A stretch of DNA of 64,000 bases, taken from NCBI RefSeq assembly GCF_042663225.1, contig NZ_JBHTAA010000005.1, forward strand, positions 1,488,001 to 1,552,000, read 5' to 3'. This document shows, piece after piece, positions 1 through 8,744 of this stretch. The DNA is from Haloferax namakaokahaiae. Lineage in GTDB: Archaea; Halobacteriota; Halobacteria; Halobacteriales; Haloferacaceae. Position numbers and translations under genes: made by a program. The notes beneath the pieces are model-generated. The model had not been told where the DNA came from and ran no database searches. It was given only the letters and a program-made list of their open reading frames with translations. The stretch's first letter is position 1, and every line of letters starts with the position of its first letter.

Positions 1-1369
1 TCGCGTCGGCGAAGGCGAACGGGCCGCTCCCGACGGGGTTCGGGTTCCCCCAGACGAGCGCTTCGGTGACTTGCCGACCCGTGTCGATGCCGGCGACACT
101 CGCCCGACGCGCCGTCTCCTCCCAGATATGCTCCGGGAGAAGCGGGACCGTGAGCGCGTTGACGGCGACTTCGGGACTCGCGTGGGCGAATTCGAGTTCG
201 ACCGTCTCGCCGTCGAGCGCGCGAACGCCACTGACGAGCGACGATTCGGCGCGATAGACCGGCGCGGGGACGGGCGTCGAGAACTCCCCGAGCGAGGTGT
301 CGGCGAGGAACTCGTAGGTGAACACCACGTCCTCGGCGGTCAGCGGTTCGCCGTCGTGCCACGTCTGGCCGGACCGGAGCGTGAGCGTCACGGTCGGCAT
401 GGTCGAGTCCGCCGTCTCCCACGACCACGATTCGGCCGCCCACGGGAGGAGACTGCCATCGACGCGCTTTGCGAGCGAGTCGTAGACGAGGTCCGTCAGC
501 GGGATGCCGCCGCGGAACTCGACCGCGAGCGGGTTGCGATTCCGCGTCGGACGGGGGTCAACGATGGTCATCCGCGCGGTGACCATGTCCGAATCAGCGG
601 TCGGTGTGGTGGTCGCCGTCGCCTCCGGGGCGGACTCGGTATCGGTCGTCTGCGTGGTCGTCGTCGAGGCGTCTGCGGGCGGTTCGCGGTTCGTCTCCGT
701 CGCTATCGCGTCGCTCTCGCTGATAGCTGGTGGAATCGACGGCGAGGTTGCGAGTTCGGCGGGGGTGAGTTGGAGAAAATCGGTCGTGCTCCCGGTCCAC
801 TGGGGATTCCATCCGAGGAAGCTGGTCGCGCGTGTCGCGCGAATCTCGTCCGGGAACGCGATGACGGTGAAGGGCTGGTCGCGGGCGACGCGGCGTTGGA
901 TTGCGGCGAGCGTCTGTTTTCGGTCGCGGCCGGACTGCATCGCCTGCGTTTCGAGCAACTCGTCGAGCGAGAGGTCCGAAACGCCGAACGGGTTCTGCCA
1001 GCCCGGTTCGACGGCGAACTGCGAGTGCAAGAGCAACCGAAGCACGTCCGGGTCGTCGAACGCGGGGAACGTCCCGATATAGAGGTCGAACGACTGGTTC
1101 AACAGGACGTCTCGGTAGAGTTCTTCGAGTTCCATGGGGACCAACGTCGCGTTGATACCGACCTGACGGAGGTTCTCGGTGAGGACGCGAGCGAGACGCG
1201 TCGCTGCCGGGTCCGCATCAGCGGGGAGGGTCTTGACGGACAGTGAAAGCTGTCTCGGCGTCTCGCGGTCGAGGGCAGAGCGTACGCGCCGGACACACCC
1301 GGTGGTCGCGGCGAGCCCTGCGGCGGCGAGGACCGACCGCCGAGACGGCGTGAAGATGGCGTCGGACAT
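1..1369 (-). CDS. ABC transporter substrate-binding lipoprotein (SBP_bac_5-like), partial, apparently permuted
   Basis: Peptide/nickel-type substrate-binding protein, exported by Tat and lipid-anchored: the start ATG (1369) is followed by SRRSVL at residues 9-14 and a Cys at 25 in TTGC. The 456 codons seen run off the left edge. The order of halves is odd. Residues ~35-215 look like the C-terminal half of a family-5 protein (LTENLRQVGINATLVPMELE, then FDLYIG and DDPDVL). A Thr/Glu-rich linker follows (~215-262). Then comes the usual N-terminal half (LVYDSL, then TLRSGQTWHDGEPLTAEDVV). Either the domain is circularly permuted or a C-half was duplicated ahead of a full domain. Ligand and transporter partners are unknown because the rest lies outside. 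Confidence 0.8.
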   Translation of the reverse strand, partial: MSDAIFTPSRRSVLAAAGLAATTGCVRRVRSALDRETPRQLSLSVKTLPADADPAATRLARVLTENLRQVGINATLVPMELEELYRDVLLNQSFDLYIGTFPAFDDPDVLRLLLHSQFAVEPGWQNPFGVSDLSLDELLETQAMQSGRDRKQTLAAIQRRVARDQPFTVIAFPDEIRATRATSFLGWNPQWTGSTTDFLQLTPAELATSPSIPPAISESDAIATETNREPPADASTTTTQTTDTESAPEATATTTPTADSDMVTARMTIVDPRPTRNRNPLAVEFRGGIPLTDLVYDSLAKRVDGSLLPWAAESWSWETADSTMPTVTLTLRSGQTWHDGEPLTAEDVVFTYEFLADTSLGEFSTPVPAPVYRAESSLVSGVRALDGETVELEFAHASPEVAVNALTVPLLPEHIWEETARRASVAGIDTGRQVTEALVWGNPNPVGSGPFAFADA

Positions 1370-1478
1370 TGGCTCGCGGAGCGTCTCTCGTACCTACTGT
1401 CACGCGCCCAAGCGTTATCAATCACTGGCTCTCGTCGTGAAAAATAGTCGAATCTCGTGAGTGTCAGCGGAACGAGAA

Positions 1479-2072
1479 TTAACCGTGGTAGCGGTCGATG
1501 ACGCGTTTCGCCGCCGTCGCCTTCTCTTTCCACCCGTAGCCGGCCTCGTAGACGTGGCGTTTCTTCTCGACCAGTTCCTGTGGCGTGGCTTCCTCGAAAC
1601 CGCCGCGGTCCCACGTTCCAGTCTCCCGGAGCCACTGAACGACGTTCTCGCGGGTTTCGGACCACGACAGGCCGACCATCTCGTACCACGCAATCATGGC
1701 GAAGACGGCGTTGTCGTGACAGCCGGGGACGCTTCCCTTCGTGTAGAGGGTGCGCATCGGTTCGCGGGTCGGCTCTGAGACCTCTTCGCGGAACTCTTCG
1801 GCGGTCAGCAGTCGGAGCACGCCCGACTTGGCTTCCGAGATGCGACCGTCGCGTTTGAGCCGCGAGAGCGCGGCGTGGTGAATCGACTCCCACTCGCCGG
1901 GGGCCTCCCGACGAAGCGTCTCTTCGTCGCACGGCCCGCCCGTCAGGACCGAGACGATATCGACGTAGGCGCGTTCGACATCGACCCACGGCACGCCCTC
2001 GAACTGGCAGTCGGCGTCGTGGAGACTCGTCGTGCTGCGACAGGTCGGACACGGGTAGTCGAAGTACGGCAC
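1479..2072 (-). CDS. Zinc-ribbon-containing conserved hypothetical protein
   Basis: 197 aa of unknown function. The start is taken as GTG at 2072, because the protein then begins VPYFDYPCPTC with a zinc-ribbon CxxC at residues 8-11 and further Cys/His just after; the frame is open upstream but that part looks non-coding. Residues ~55-100 resemble a small winged-helix segment (LSRLKRDGRISEAKSGVLRL). The C-terminal part (CHDNAVFAMIAWYEMVGLSW onward) is an unrecognised helical domain. It is divergent from priL, with 123 bp between the starts. A nucleic-acid-related role is possible but is a guess. Confidence 0.72.
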   Translation of the reverse strand: MPYFDYPCPTCRSTTSLHDADCQFEGVPWVDVERAYVDIVSVLTGGPCDEETLRREAPGEWESIHHAALSRLKRDGRISEAKSGVLRLLTAEEFREEVSEPTREPMRTLYTKGSVPGCHDNAVFAMIAWYEMVGLSWSETRENVVQWLRETGTWDRGGFEEATPQELVEKKRHVYEAGYGWKEKATAAKRVIDRYHG

Positions 2073-2195
2073 ACATCGTCTGATGGAGGGGTCCGTAATA
2101 GGTTGTCTGATGCGTCGCTCGAACGAGACAGTCGTCCGACTCGAACCATCGCCGAATCCGTCGTGTTTATCGGTGGGCACTCGGAAGGTGGCGGT

Positions 2196-3269
2196 ATGCG
2201 GATGCGCCCGCTCCACGCACGATACCCGTTTTTCACCGCCGCACGAACGGCGGTCGAATCGGCAGACGTCGCGGTTGCGACACTCATCGCGGAAGACGCC
2301 CCTGCCGTCAAGCGTGGCGCAGAGCGCGTCGAGCGCGCCCTCATGGAGGGAAAGGTCGAAGCGGCCGAACCCTACTCGTGGGACACCCAAGAAGAACTGC
2401 TCTCCTACCCGATTTCGCGGATTCTCGTCTCGCTGGTCGAGACGCCCGCGGCCGTCGATAAGTACGCCCGCTCCGAGGCCGACACCGCCTACGAGCGCAT
2501 GGTCGCCGACTTCGAAGCGGCCGAGAGCGAGAACGACGACTCCCGCGCGTCATTGGACGACGTCCTCACCGAGTTCGGCCTGAGCGACGCGGTTCGCGCG
2601 GACGATGCCCCTCGCGGACGTGCACCCGAATACTACTGGGTCGATGTCGGCCCGTATCTCACCTTTTCGACGCCCGACTGGGGCGACGAGTGGCGACTCG
2701 TCAACCGCGCGCTCGCCGGCGGGAGCGTTCGAATCCGCCGGGAAGAACTGTACGAACTCCTGCGCGAGGCGGTCCGACGGCGCGTCCTCGAAGGGCTTCC
2801 CTTCGCGGTTCGAGGGAGCGAAGCGGGCGACCAACTCGCCGAGGCGCTCGCCCCCCACGTCGAACGCCTCGGCAACCTCCTGAGCGAGCGCGGCGCGATA
2901 AACATCGTTCGCACGGAGTCGGTCGAACCCGAGCGGTTCCCGCCGTGCATGCAGGCGCTCCTCGACGACGTTGCGGACGGCGCGGAGTTACCGAACGAAG
3001 CGATGTTCTCGCTGGCGGCGTTCCTCGTCGGCGTCGGTCTCTCGCCCGAGGAAATCGCGGGCGTCGTCGGTGACGACCACGCCGACGCACTCCAATCGCG
3101 CGCGACGATTCTCGTGGATTCGGGCGGATCACAGTACGCGCCGCCGACGTGTGAGACGATGCAGGCCTACGACCTCTGTGTGGACCGCGACGACCACTGC
3201 GACACCATCGCCCACCCGATGACGTACTACCAGACGGCGATGCACGAAGCGGCGGCGAGCGACGACTGA
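2196..3269 (+). CDS. priL: DNA primase large subunit
   Basis: 357-aa non-catalytic subunit of the archaeal/eukaryotic-type primase, which with PriS makes primers for replication. The sequence shows the family's C-terminal Fe-S domain, with Cys residues in FPPCMQALL, PPTCETMQAYDLC and DDHCDTIAHPMTYY. The N-terminal helical region begins MRMRPLHARYPFF. ATG at 2196 follows a purine-rich stretch (GGAAGGTGG); ATG at 2202 is a possible alternative. priS is not adjacent in this window. Confidence 0.93.
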   Translation: MRMRPLHARYPFFTAARTAVESADVAVATLIAEDAPAVKRGAERVERALMEGKVEAAEPYSWDTQEELLSYPISRILVSLVETPAAVDKYARSEADTAYERMVADFEAAESENDDSRASLDDVLTEFGLSDAVRADDAPRGRAPEYYWVDVGPYLTFSTPDWGDEWRLVNRALAGGSVRIRREELYELLREAVRRRVLEGLPFAVRGSEAGDQLAEALAPHVERLGNLLSERGAINIVRTESVEPERFPPCMQALLDDVADGAELPNEAMFSLAAFLVGVGLSPEEIAGVVGDDHADALQSRATILVDSGGSQYAPPTCETMQAYDLCVDRDDHCDTIAHPMTYYQTAMHEAAASDD

Positions 3270-3364
3270 GCGCGGGTTTTCGGTGGGCGAGCGGCGAAGG
3301 ACACGGGTTCACCGGTCGAGCGCGGCGCTCGCCGAACGAAGAGAACGAGAGAGAAGTCGCCGCG

Positions 3365-3568
3365 TTAGGACGTACGCGACAGCCAGACGCCGATACCGGC
3401 CATCACGAGCACGAACGCCGTGATAGCCCCGATGAGTGCGAGACCGCCCGTCGCGGCCAGTCCACCCGTGTTGTAGACCGAGCCAATCCCGACGATAAGG
3501 GCGATGAACACCCCTACCGCGACGATGGAGACGACGATTTTTCGACGCATCTCCGCTTCAATAGCCAT
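3365..3568 (-). CDS. Small two-helix membrane protein, conserved hypothetical
   Basis: 67 aa. A basic N-terminus (MAIEAEMRRK) is followed by two hydrophobic helices (residues ~11-30 and ~39-62) separated by a short Gly/Tyr loop, ending in LSRTS. I start at ATG 3568 rather than 3640 because the extra N-terminal residues are Arg/Trp-rich and look untranslated. No enzymatic motif is present. It stands alone between priL and the SWIM gene. Confidence 0.7.
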   Translation of the reverse strand: MAIEAEMRRKIVVSIVAVGVFIALIVGIGSVYNTGGLAATGGLALIGAITAFVLVMAGIGVWLSRTS

Positions 3569-3742
3569 GCGACGACGTATCCATGGCCATTCTAAAAGGG
3601 CTTCGATGAGGCGACGCAGGACGAGGGAATTCCATCCCAAACGGAGGGTCGAGACGAGGGTTTAGGTCGCTTCGGAACGTATCTAAACTGACGGATAGAC
3701 GCCTGAAAGTGGGTCTTTCGGGCGTTTTCCCGCACCAACACC

Positions 3743-4432
3743 ATGACGCACACTGCACACACACCCGCGTCGATTCGCCGCCCGGTGCGACAGAAGACAA
3801 CCCTTCCAGCCGACGGTCTGACCGGCCGCGCCCGCCGCGCGCGAACCGAACCGATGGCCGTCAGACCGCTTCGTGACGGCCGCTACGTGGTCGAAACCGA
3901 CGGTGGCACCTACGTGGTCGATATCGACGCGCGAACCTGCACCTGTCCGGACAACGCGATTCGGCACGCCCGCTGCAAGCACCTCCGGCGCGTCGCCATC
4001 GAAATCACGCTCGGCGAGGTCCCTCTGCCGGGCGAAAAGAGCGCGACCTGCGCCGTCTGCGGGTCGCGGACGTTCGTTCCGATGGACTTCCACGGTCCCG
4101 CGCTCTGTGCCGACCACGAACACCGACCCGGTGACCTCGTCCGCGACCGTGAGACCGGCGGCCTGCTCGTCGTCATGCGCCGACTCCACACCAGAGCGGA
4201 CGAGACGCCGACGCCGACGGGCAAACTCGTCTCCGAGTACGAGACGAACGAGGAGTACGGCGACCACGAACCCGTGTTCGAAGCCGTCTACCTCGAATCG
4301 ATTCGCGCGACGGCGAACCTCGACGCGCTCGAACACCAGCGAGCCTACCGATTCCCGGCCTCTCGGCTCCGTCGTGTCGAACGCCAATTCATTCGCCAGC
4401 GAACCGCAGAACCGGCCGCCGTGTTAGCCTAG
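3743..4432 (+). CDS. SWIM zinc finger protein
   Basis: 229 aa. A SWIM finger sits at residues ~69-83: CTCPDNAIRHARCKH fits the CxCx(n)CxH pattern, normally a DNA/protein-binding zinc module. A second likely metal site follows (CAVCGSRTF ... HGPALCADHEH). The C-terminal half is a small domain rich in Glu/Arg without a recognised fold. Haloarchaea have several SWIM proteins; in eukaryotes SWIM proteins can partner RecA paralogues, but no function is shown here. It is convergent with hjc, with 13 bp between the stops. Confidence 0.82.
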   Translation: MTHTAHTPASIRRPVRQKTTLPADGLTGRARRARTEPMAVRPLRDGRYVVETDGGTYVVDIDARTCTCPDNAIRHARCKHLRRVAIEITLGEVPLPGEKSATCAVCGSRTFVPMDFHGPALCADHEHRPGDLVRDRETGGLLVVMRRLHTRADETPTPTGKLVSEYETNEEYGDHEPVFEAVYLESIRATANLDALEHQRAYRFPASRLRRVERQFIRQRTAEPAAVLA

Positions 4433-4445
4433 GTGAGAGTGGAGA

Positions 4446-4868
4446 CTACAGGTCGCCCAGTCGCGTCTGGGTCGAATCGCCGACGAACGAATCGAAGGCT
4501 TCGCCCTCTGCGAGCGCCGTCTCTTTTTTCACCCGATAGTTGCCGCCGTCGGTCACGTAGAGGTCGCCGGGGTGGAAGAAGTACCAGTCCTCGCGGTCGA
4601 ATCTGACCGCGATACGGGCTTTCGCGCCGAAGTTCTGCGAGAAGTAGATGAGCGCTTCGACCTCTTCGCCGCTGAGATAGATAGGCCGACCGCTGGAGGC
4701 CTTCGCTTCGATTGCGTAGAACACCTCGCCGTTGCCGGCGAGCACGTCGGGGAGTTCGCGCGTCGTCGCGCTTCCCGAGGCGGGCGCGCGCATGACGGCG
4801 AACCCGGCCTCATCGAGGAGATTGACGAGTTCGCGCTCTCGTCGGTCGCCCTTTCTGTTCGAGGACAT
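4446..4868 (-). CDS. hjc: Holliday junction resolvase Hjc
   Basis: 140 aa, the usual size for archaeal Hjc. It is a structure-specific nuclease of the restriction-endonuclease-like fold that cuts four-way DNA junctions in recombination. The sequence begins with the typical KGDRRERELVNLLDEAGFAV, then ELPDVLAG and IEAKAS supply the catalytic acidic residues and Lys. Start ATG 4868 lies about 27 nt downstream of a TATA-like CTTAAATT (4893-4900 on + strand), consistent with a leaderless transcript. Confidence 0.93.
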   Translation of the reverse strand: MSSNRKGDRRERELVNLLDEAGFAVMRAPASGSATTRELPDVLAGNGEVFYAIEAKASSGRPIYLSGEEVEALIYFSQNFGAKARIAVRFDREDWYFFHPGDLYVTDGGNYRVKKETALAEGEAFDSFVGDSTQTRLGDL

Positions 4869-4892
4869 ACTCCTGAGTCTACGGTCCCCCTT

Positions 4893-4900
4893 CTTAAATT
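4893..4900 (-). promoter_or_regulatory. Putative TATA box of hjc
   Basis: AATTTAAG on the minus strand, centred about 28 nt upstream of the hjc ATG, the spacing expected for a leaderless haloarchaeal mRNA. Confidence 0.45.
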
Positions 4901-4987
4901 GGGCGACAGCGGGTTCCGTACCGCATTCTCAGAACCAAGACTGTCACCCAAAGAGTAACGACCACCCCTTGTGAATTGTTGCCACAA

Positions 4988-6523
4988 ATGGAGGGAGTTC
5001 GGGGGAGTGACATCAAGCCGAGTGGATTCGTCGTCGCCCTGATTGGATTCGTTGCGACACGCTATACGGTCTTAGAGTCGGTAGACCCGAGTGCGACACT
5101 CGGGCAGTTCGTGCTCGGACAGGGCGTGTTTCTGACACTCGGGATGGGGCTGACGGTCTTCGGCATCGGACTGGCGGTGAGTTCCTACGACGACAACTTC
5201 GTGAACACGATTGCCATCTGGAGCATCCTCGGCACGCTCTCGATGGTCGCCGTCTTAGCCGTCACGTTCGCCGGCACCGGCGACTCGCTGATGTTGGGCC
5301 AACTCACTCGGTCGGCGCTCGTGGCGAACGTCCTCATCGGCGGTGCCATCGGCGGCGTCCTCACGGGGATTCGCGCCGCAGCGACCAACGAACACCGTCA
5401 AGAGTTGACCGCGCAGGCCGACCGACTGACCGTCCTCAATCGCATCCTCCGCCACGAGGTGCTGAACAAGGTGAACGTCATCCGCGGCTACGCCGACCTC
5501 GGGACCACCGACACCGCCGCGGACGCATCGAGTCTGCAGGTCATCCAGCGCAACGCCGACCGAATCGACGCCTCGATTTCCGAACTCCGTGCTATCGTCG
5601 GTCCCGTGGACGAGCGCCCGGTCTCGACCAACGTACACGAAGCCATCACGAACGCAGTCGAGGGCGTTCGGACTGACTATCCCGAAGCCAACGTCTCGCT
5701 CGACGTGGACGACCACACCGCTCGCGTCCTCGCCGACGCGCACCTCGATATGGCGCTCTGTCACCTCGTCGAGAACGCCATCGTCCACGCCGGGACCCAG
5801 GCACCACAAGTCGATATCGGCGTCACGACCAACGCCGGGAACGTCACCATCGACATCGCCGACGAAGGACCGGGCGTCTCCGACCGAATCGCGGCCGTCG
5901 TCGAAGACCGAAACGTACCGGAGTACGACGACCCGACGATGGGCTTCGGACTCACGCTCGTCCGACTGCTCGTCGTCGATACGTACGGCGGCAGCGTCGA
6001 AATCGACAGTTCCGATACGGGGTCCGTCGTTCGCGTCACGCTCGCCCGCCCCGGCGAGAACGGCGTCATCGACACCACGAACCAGTACGGCGTGCCGCCG
6101 TGGGTGCTCGGCGCGACGACGGTGGCGGCCATCGTCGCGGGCGTCGTCATGGGGGTCGTCTTCCACCTCCTCACCGGTTCGCTCGCCGTCATCGGCGGTC
6201 TCTACGGCGTCATGAACGGCGGCGTCGGCTGGGTGATGCACCTGTTCCACAGCGTCGTCTTCGGCGTCCTCTTCGCCGTCGCCGTGGTGCGACAGAACCC
6301 CCGCGGCGCGATTCGAAGCCCCCTCAAGATGACCGGGCTCGGTATCGGCTACGGCGTGTTCCTGTCGTTCGTCGCCGCCGGTGTCATCATGCCGCTGTGG
6401 CTCCAAGCGGTCGGCATTCCGGCGACGGTCCCGACCCTTTCGCTTCCGGGCCTGTTCGCACACATCGTCTGGGGAGGCGTCTTCGGCGGCGTCTTCGGGC
6501 TGGCGCTCGCGTGGCGTCAGTAG
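4988..6523 (+). CDS. Membrane sensor histidine kinase with C-terminal membrane domain
   Basis: 511 aa. Four N-terminal membrane helices (~10-125) lead to a HisKA-like H-box (LRHEVLNKVNVIRGYADL, His ~155). An HATPase domain follows, with N-box HLVENAIVHA, G1 DEGPGVSDR and G2 GFGLTLVRLL. After the kinase (~365 onward) come four more hydrophobic helices rich in Gly, which is unusual because kinase domains normally end the protein. ATG 4988 is preferred to a TTG at 4976. No response regulator gene is adjacent, so the target is unknown. Confidence 0.85.
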   Translation: MEGVRGSDIKPSGFVVALIGFVATRYTVLESVDPSATLGQFVLGQGVFLTLGMGLTVFGIGLAVSSYDDNFVNTIAIWSILGTLSMVAVLAVTFAGTGDSLMLGQLTRSALVANVLIGGAIGGVLTGIRAAATNEHRQELTAQADRLTVLNRILRHEVLNKVNVIRGYADLGTTDTAADASSLQVIQRNADRIDASISELRAIVGPVDERPVSTNVHEAITNAVEGVRTDYPEANVSLDVDDHTARVLADAHLDMALCHLVENAIVHAGTQAPQVDIGVTTNAGNVTIDIADEGPGVSDRIAAVVEDRNVPEYDDPTMGFGLTLVRLLVVDTYGGSVEIDSSDTGSVVRVTLARPGENGVIDTTNQYGVPPWVLGATTVAAIVAGVVMGVVFHLLTGSLAVIGGLYGVMNGGVGWVMHLFHSVVFGVLFAVAVVRQNPRGAIRSPLKMTGLGIGYGVFLSFVAAGVIMPLWLQAVGIPATVPTLSLPGLFAHIVWGGVFGGVFGLALAWRQ

Positions 6524-6563
6524 TGCCAGCAAACATTTGTCGGTGGGTTGATTCACCCCGTGT

Positions 6564-7277
6564 ATGAATCGCCAGAACTGGCGCGCTTTCGTCCTCCTTC
6601 TCCTCGGCGTCACCCTGTTGGCGAACCCCCTGTATCTCTATCCCGAAGACGTCTCCTACGAGACGACCTACACCTACGAAGCATCGGCGGTGGACTACCT
6701 TCCCAACACCGCCCGCACGTTCTACCACTTCAAGTCCTGTGGGTGGAACCCCCTCCAGTCGGCAGAGTGCGCCGTCATCAACGATATGGCCCGCGGCGAC
6801 TCGGTCGAACTCCGTCTCGACCCGGACCGGGGCGTCGATTCCGAGTTCTGGTCGTTCGACTACGTTCGGGCAGACGGCCGCTATTTCGAACCGAACGCCA
6901 CGCTCGACGGACGCACCCTCACCCTCTCGCTCACCCCGGTGTCGGAAGCGACGGTCAAACGCGCCCTATCTGAGGACTTCGACGAGACGCCCCCGTACAT
7001 CCGAGAAGCCGTCCGAAACGGCAGCAGCACCATATCCGAAGAAGACGTGTACGAGGCAGACACCCACTACGTCGAACACGACGGGACCTATTACAAAGTG
7101 AGTCCCGTCGAGAGCAAGCGCCGACCGACCGGGTGGGGCTGGAAAGACCCATCACAGGTCCAACTCGACGCGATGCGACTGGCGGCGTGGATTGGCGGTA
7201 TCGCCTGTATATGGCGCGCTGGCGAGTGGACCGAACGCGGGCGACGGGCCGCCGAATCGACGAAGTCGCGTCGTTAA
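6564..7277 (+). CDS. Membrane-anchored hypothetical protein
   Basis: 237 aa with one N-terminal hydrophobic helix (~8-24), a ~165-residue presumably external domain, and a second short hydrophobic stretch (~210-225, MRLAAWIGGIACIW) before a basic C-terminus. The external part has two Cys (CGWNPLQSAEC) that could form a disulfide. No known domain is recognised. It starts 40 bp after the kinase gene on the same strand and may be co-transcribed with it. Confidence 0.72.
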   Translation: MNRQNWRAFVLLLLGVTLLANPLYLYPEDVSYETTYTYEASAVDYLPNTARTFYHFKSCGWNPLQSAECAVINDMARGDSVELRLDPDRGVDSEFWSFDYVRADGRYFEPNATLDGRTLTLSLTPVSEATVKRALSEDFDETPPYIREAVRNGSSTISEEDVYEADTHYVEHDGTYYKVSPVESKRRPTGWGWKDPSQVQLDAMRLAAWIGGIACIWRAGEWTERGRRAAESTKSRR

Positions 7278-7328
7278 CGTCGTAGACGCATCGCTCGTAG
7301 CGGGCGAAAACGGAAAAACTGGGCTGGC

Positions 7329-8660
7329 TTATGTCCCGTGCGCCCAGCTGTTCATGTACTCGGACTGCTCGTCGGTGAGCGAGTCGAACTCGATGCCTTC
7401 TGCGGCGAGTTTGATTTCGGCGACTTCGCGGTCCAGTTCGTCCGGCACGTCGTGGACGCCGGCGTCGTAGGCCTCGGCGTTCTCGACGAGTTCGCGGACG
7501 ACGACTGCCTGCACGCCGAACGACTGGTCCATCACTTCGACCGGGTGGCCGAGCGAGATGGGCGCGGCGAGGTTGACGAGGCGGCCCTCGGCGAGGACGT
7601 TGAGGCGACGGCCGTCGGCCATCTCGTAGGCCTCGACGCCGTCGCGTGCTTCGTACTCCTCGACGGCGAGGTCAGACAGGTCGTCGAGGTTGATTTCGAT
7701 GTCGAAGTGCCCGGCGTTGGCGAGGAGCACGCCGTCTTTCATGTGCTCGAAGTGCTCGCGGGTGATGACGTCGCGGTTGCCGGTGGTCGTGATGAACACG
7801 TCGCCGACTTTCGCCGCCTCGGCCATCGGCATGACCTCGTAGCCCTCCATGTGGGCTTCGAGCGCGCGGCGCGAATCGACTTCGGTGACGATGACGTTCG
7901 CGTTCTGGCCGGCGGCCTTCTTGGCGACGCCCTTGCCACAGTAGCCGTAGCCGCCGACGACGACGTTCTTCCCGGCGTAGGAGAGGTTCGTCGTCATGGC
8001 GATGGTCGCCAGCGACGACTCGCCGGTGCCGTGAACGTTGTCGAAGAGGCGCTTCATCGGCGTGTCGTTGACGGCGAAGACCGGATATTTGAGTTCGCCG
8101 TCTGCGTCCATCGCGCGCAGGCGGTGGACGCCCGTGGTGGTCTCTTCCGCGCCGCCGACGATGGTCTCGATGAGTTCGGGGTACTCCTCGTGGATGGTGA
8201 AGACCATGTCCATGCCGTCGTCCACGGTGATGGTCGGTTCGTGCGAGACGACGGCGTCGATGGCGGCGTAGTAGTCCTCGTCGTCCACGCCGCGGACGGC
8301 GTAGGAGGTGATGTCGTCGTTGGCGTCGAGGGCGGCCGAGACGTCGTTGTGGGTCGAAAGCGGGTTGCACCCGGTGATGGCGACTTCCGCGCCACCGAGC
8401 GCGAGGAGTTCGACCAGATTCGCCGTCTTCGCTTCGACGTGCATGGCCATCCCGATGACCTCGCCGTCGAGCGGTTGGTCGGCTTCGAACTGCTCGCGGA
8501 GTTCCTGCAGGATGGGCATGTGCTGGAGCGCCCAGTCCATCTTGCGGCGTCCCTCCTTCCGGGCGGCCTCGAGGTCACGAAATTCCATTTCGTGGCCTGC
8601 CGAGGTCCCCTCGGCAATGTCGTCGAGGTGCTCGGAGACGGGAGCGTAGTGTTCGCTCAT
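7329..8660 (-). CDS. ahcY: Adenosylhomocysteinase
   Basis: 443-aa enzyme that splits S-adenosylhomocysteine to adenosine and homocysteine, removing the inhibitory product of methyltransferases. The NAD-binding loop is VGGYGYCGKGVAKKA, and the substrate region includes CNPLSTHND and the typical C-terminal LAEGRLVNLAA...GHPVEVMD. ATG 8660 (MSEHYAPVSEHL) is chosen over an upstream in-frame ATG at 8717, which adds only Arg/Phe-rich sequence. The SAH deaminase gene lies just upstream on the same strand (84-bp gap), so SAH disposal genes are clustered. Confidence 0.95.
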   Translation of the reverse strand: MSEHYAPVSEHLDDIAEGTSAGHEMEFRDLEAARKEGRRKMDWALQHMPILQELREQFEADQPLDGEVIGMAMHVEAKTANLVELLALGGAEVAITGCNPLSTHNDVSAALDANDDITSYAVRGVDDEDYYAAIDAVVSHEPTITVDDGMDMVFTIHEEYPELIETIVGGAEETTTGVHRLRAMDADGELKYPVFAVNDTPMKRLFDNVHGTGESSLATIAMTTNLSYAGKNVVVGGYGYCGKGVAKKAAGQNANVIVTEVDSRRALEAHMEGYEVMPMAEAAKVGDVFITTTGNRDVITREHFEHMKDGVLLANAGHFDIEINLDDLSDLAVEEYEARDGVEAYEMADGRRLNVLAEGRLVNLAAPISLGHPVEVMDQSFGVQAVVVRELVENAEAYDAGVHDVPDELDREVAEIKLAAEGIEFDSLTDEQSEYMNSWAHGT

Positions 8661-8744
8661 ACAGGGCGATTCGAAGAGGGGTCCGAAAACCCTACCGAAG
8701 CGGAAGCGAGACAGCACAGGATCGGGCGGCGATTCGATGGGCGG

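Noticed and set aside
4976..4987. TTG start for the histidine kinase
   Set aside because: An ATG four codons later gives a normal N-terminus; TTG starts are rare here.
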